Assembly (NCBI GenBank): GCA_019509685.1
Contig: JAEKLU010000047.1
Location: 1 to 8,120, forward strand
Origin: Mesorhizobium sp.
Lineage (GTDB): Bacteria; Pseudomonadota; Alphaproteobacteria; Rhizobiales; Rhizobiaceae
Length of the DNA: 8,120 bases
Direction: 5' to 3'
The position numbers and the translations under genes were made by a program. This document shows positions 6,599 to 8,120 of this stretch, in pieces. The notes below the pieces were generated by a model, which worked only from the letters and a program-made list of their open reading frames with translations, was not told the origin of the DNA and did not search any database. Every line of letters starts with the position of its first letter. Position 1 is the stretch's first letter.

Positions 6599-7243
6599 CT
6601 ACACGAGCACCAGGCCCTGCCGCATGGCAATCGCGATGGCGTCGGTGCGGTTGGAGGCGCCGAGCTTGATCAGGATCGCGGCGACATGGAATTTTGCCGT
6701 GTGCACCGAGATGTTGAGCCGCCGGGCGATCACCTTGTTCGGCGCCCCCTCGGCGAGCAGCGCCAGCACTTCCGCTTCGCGTGGCGACAGAGCGGGTCGG
6801 ACAGGCGTGTCGTCCGGCGCGTCTTCGTCGGCGATCTCGCCATGGAAATCGCCATGCGCGACCGCCGAAGGCCCTGCCCTGCTGACGCGGTAGCCTGATG
6901 CCGCCAGGCGTACCGCCGCGGCGATCAGTTGGCCGTCGGCGGAAGCAGGCAAAACGGCAAGCACGTTTGCCGCGACGGCCTCGCCGCCGGCACGCCGTGA
7001 AAGCAGCACAATCGGCGTCGACGGGCCGGCGATCCTGCCTTCGAGTGCCGCCTCATCGATCACGGCGACATCCGCGCTCTGGCCGTCGCCGCTTCCCGCC
7101 ATGATTGGCAGCAGGTCGTCGCTCGTCGCGAGCTGATCAGCCAGTTGCTCGGCGCGCTGGGCATCGCTCAGCGCGACGAGCACCGTCAGCCGGTGGGTCA
7201 CCGGCTCCGGTCTCACTAGTGTCTGTGCTGCCGTATTCGCCAT
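6599..7243 (-). CDS. LuxR/NarL-type transcriptional regulator with degenerate receiver domain
   Basis: This 214-residue protein has a C-terminal LuxR/GerE helix-turn-helix at residues 150-213 (LSPREAEVLALLAEGAPNK, then VIARRLNISVHTAKFHV, then KLGASNRTDAIAIA), complete in all conserved positions. Residues 18-120 fit the outline of a response-regulator receiver: the first strand LTVLVALSD, the third strand ADVAVIDEAALEG with D63 at the phospho-acceptor position, and PIVLLSRRA. The acidic pair after the first strand is not intact and the usual Lys-Pro is replaced by Leu-Pro (VLAVLPAS), so normal phosphorylation is doubtful. An Asp/Ala/Pro-rich linker spans 130-150. The ATG at 7243 lies eight bases after the stop of the upstream HtrA-like gene, and its AGAGGG ribosome site overlaps that stop, so the two are translationally coupled. 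Target genes are unknown. Confidence 0.9.
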   Translation of the reverse strand: MANTAAQTLVRPEPVTHRLTVLVALSDAQRAEQLADQLATSDDLLPIMAGSGDGQSADVAVIDEAALEGRIAGPSTPIVLLSRRAGGEAVAANVLAVLPASADGQLIAAAVRLAASGYRVSRAGPSAVAHGDFHGEIADEDAPDDTPVRPALSPREAEVLALLAEGAPNKVIARRLNISVHTAKFHVAAILIKLGASNRTDAIAIAMRQGLVLV

Positions 7244-7251
7244 CGGCCCTC

Positions 7252-8120
7252 TCAGCTCAGCGGCTTTTCGCCGATGGTGATCGAGACGTCGCGCTCAGCG
7301 CCGCCGCTCGAAACGCCGAGCGTCACGGTCGCGCCGGCGCTGTCGGGTCCAAGCTTGCGGATCAGCTCGCGCGGGCCGCGCACGGCCTCGCCGTTCCAGG
7401 CCACGATAATATCGCCGACATGCAGGCCGGCGGCTTTGGCAGGGCCGTTGTCGTCAAGGCTCATCACCATGGCGCCATGGGTGTCGCCATTGCGGATCGG
7501 GTGCAGTCCGGCGCCGAGATAGCCGCGCGCGACATGGCCCTTCTCGCGCAGTGTCGCCACCGCCCGCTCGATCGTCTCATAGGGCATGACCAGCGCCCGC
7601 CGGCGTGGTCCGAACAACAGCATGCCGATCAGCCCACCCTTGGCGTCGAGCACCGGACCGCCCTCGAAGCGCCCGCCGGTAGCGATGGCAAGGTTGATAC
7701 GACGATCGATGGTGCCGCCGCGCATCGAACGCCAGGCCGGCCCGACTTCGCCGACCGTGCCGAACACGGCGAGTGCCGTACCTTCGCTGTTGCCCGCGGC
7801 GATCGCCAGGTTGCCGGGCCGCACCGCGCCGGCCCGAGCCAGCTGCGGTAGACCTGCCGGCGCCGAAGCGGGTTTCAGCAGGGCAACGCCCGTCGAAGGA
7901 TCGCGGCCGACGAGCTCGGCCTTGACCGTCTCGCCGGAAGCCAGCGTCAGCTCGATCTCTTCACCGGCCTCGACCGCCTCCTCGGCGGTGACGAAGTAGC
8001 CGTCGCGCCAGTGAAAGGCGCTGGCGGTGCGATGATGGTGCGTCGCAAAGCTCGCCACCGCCGGAGCGGCTGCCGCCGCGACATCGGCAATGGCATCGGA
8101 AAAGGCGCTGAGATTGAAGT
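7252..8120 (-). CDS. HtrA/DegP-like S1C protein with PDZ domain, catalytic triad lost (5' end outside window)
   Basis: 288 residues are visible, reading in frame from 8118 to the TGA at 7254-7252; the gene continues beyond the window. The first part is the HtrA trypsin-like fold. GYFVTAEEAV aligns with GYVVTNNHVV, and VGRDPSTGVALL aligns with VGKDPRSDIALI. GGRFEGGPVLDAKGGLIG aligns with the GNSGG-LVN-GELIG loop. At the three catalytic positions it has Glu for His (codon 7980-7978), Gly for Asp (7890-7888) and Glu for Ser (7665-7663), so it should not be a protease. About 7527-7261 encode a PDZ domain (RGYLGAGL, GPAKAAGLHVGDIIVAWNG). The Ala-rich start of the visible part does not yet show a signal or membrane anchor, so location is unknown. 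It is coupled to the LuxR-type gene downstream. Confidence 0.88.
   Translation of the reverse strand, partial: FNLSAFSDAIADVAAAAAPAVASFATHHHRTASAFHWRDGYFVTAEEAVEAGEEIELTLASGETVKAELVGRDPSTGVALLKPASAPAGLPQLARAGAVRPGNLAIAAGNSEGTALAVFGTVGEVGPAWRSMRGGTIDRRINLAIATGGRFEGGPVLDAKGGLIGMLLFGPRRRALVMPYETIERAVATLREKGHVARGYLGAGLHPIRNGDTHGAMVMSLDDNGPAKAAGLHVGDIIVAWNGEAVRGPRELIRKLGPDSAGATVTLGVSSGGAERDVSITIGEKPLS

Noticed and set aside
7105..7851. A 248-codon plus-strand frame opposite the HtrA-like and LuxR-type genes.
   Set aside because: It is antisense shadow of two well-supported genes and shows no recognisable domain.

Overview
The window looks like chromosomal DNA of a Hyphomicrobiales alphaproteobacterium, most likely Mesorhizobium or a close relative. 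The evidence is the high GC content with strong GC3 codon bias, a rhizobial-type tRNA-Ile(CAU), a close relative of Brucella BP26/Omp28, an alphaproteobacterial-type LexA site (direct GTTC-N7-GTTC repeats) and a GGAAC-type promoter of the EcfG/RpoE2 kind. The genus is an inference. I see no mobile element, CRISPR array, rRNA or replication origin.

Layout from left to right. A leftward tRNA-Ile2 (18-93) is followed by a rightward periplasmic SIMPL/BP26-like gene (311-1021). A perfectly palindromic bidirectional terminator (1046-1079) separates that gene from a convergent leftward gene for a small secreted Arg/Asp-rich protein (1157-1522). The region upstream of this small gene carries four GAAC/GTTC half-sites with exact SOS-box spacing (1593-1627). 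Next is a leftward YcgN/UPF0260 cysteine-cluster gene (1772-2218). A divergent intergenic region follows, with a possible general-stress promoter (2355-2380) facing a large rightward gene (2416-4788). That gene encodes a 790-residue OmpA-family protein whose N-terminal half is low-complexity, Gln/Pro/Ala-rich and carries repeated basic clusters.

The 308-base gap 4789-5096 holds two intrinsic terminators, a chain of hairpins that could be a small RNA, and a plausible promoter for the rightward UPF0114/YqhA membrane protein (5097-5612). The rest of the window is leftward. Read in transcription order it is a 3' gene fragment for an HtrA-like PDZ protein with all three catalytic residues replaced (from beyond 8120 down to 7252), then a LuxR-type regulator with a degenerate receiver domain (7243-6599), then an HSDL2-like short-chain dehydrogenase (6495-5629). 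The first two are tightly coupled (8-base gap). The third has a 103-base leader in which its Shine-Dalgarno lies inside a strong hairpin.

The common theme is envelope and stress biology: a periplasmic stress-associated protein, a peptidoglycan-binding OmpA protein, a possible SOS-controlled secreted protein, and a non-catalytic HtrA-like protein linked to an atypical regulator. None of this is a recognised defence or mobile system. The best leads are the SOS-box arrangement, the pseudo-protease/regulator pair, the leader hairpins before the dehydrogenase, and the possible small RNA. Gaps without a gene: 94-310 (weak tRNA promoter only, otherwise nothing seen), 1523-1771 (the LexA-like sites), 2219-2415 (promoter and palindrome candidates).
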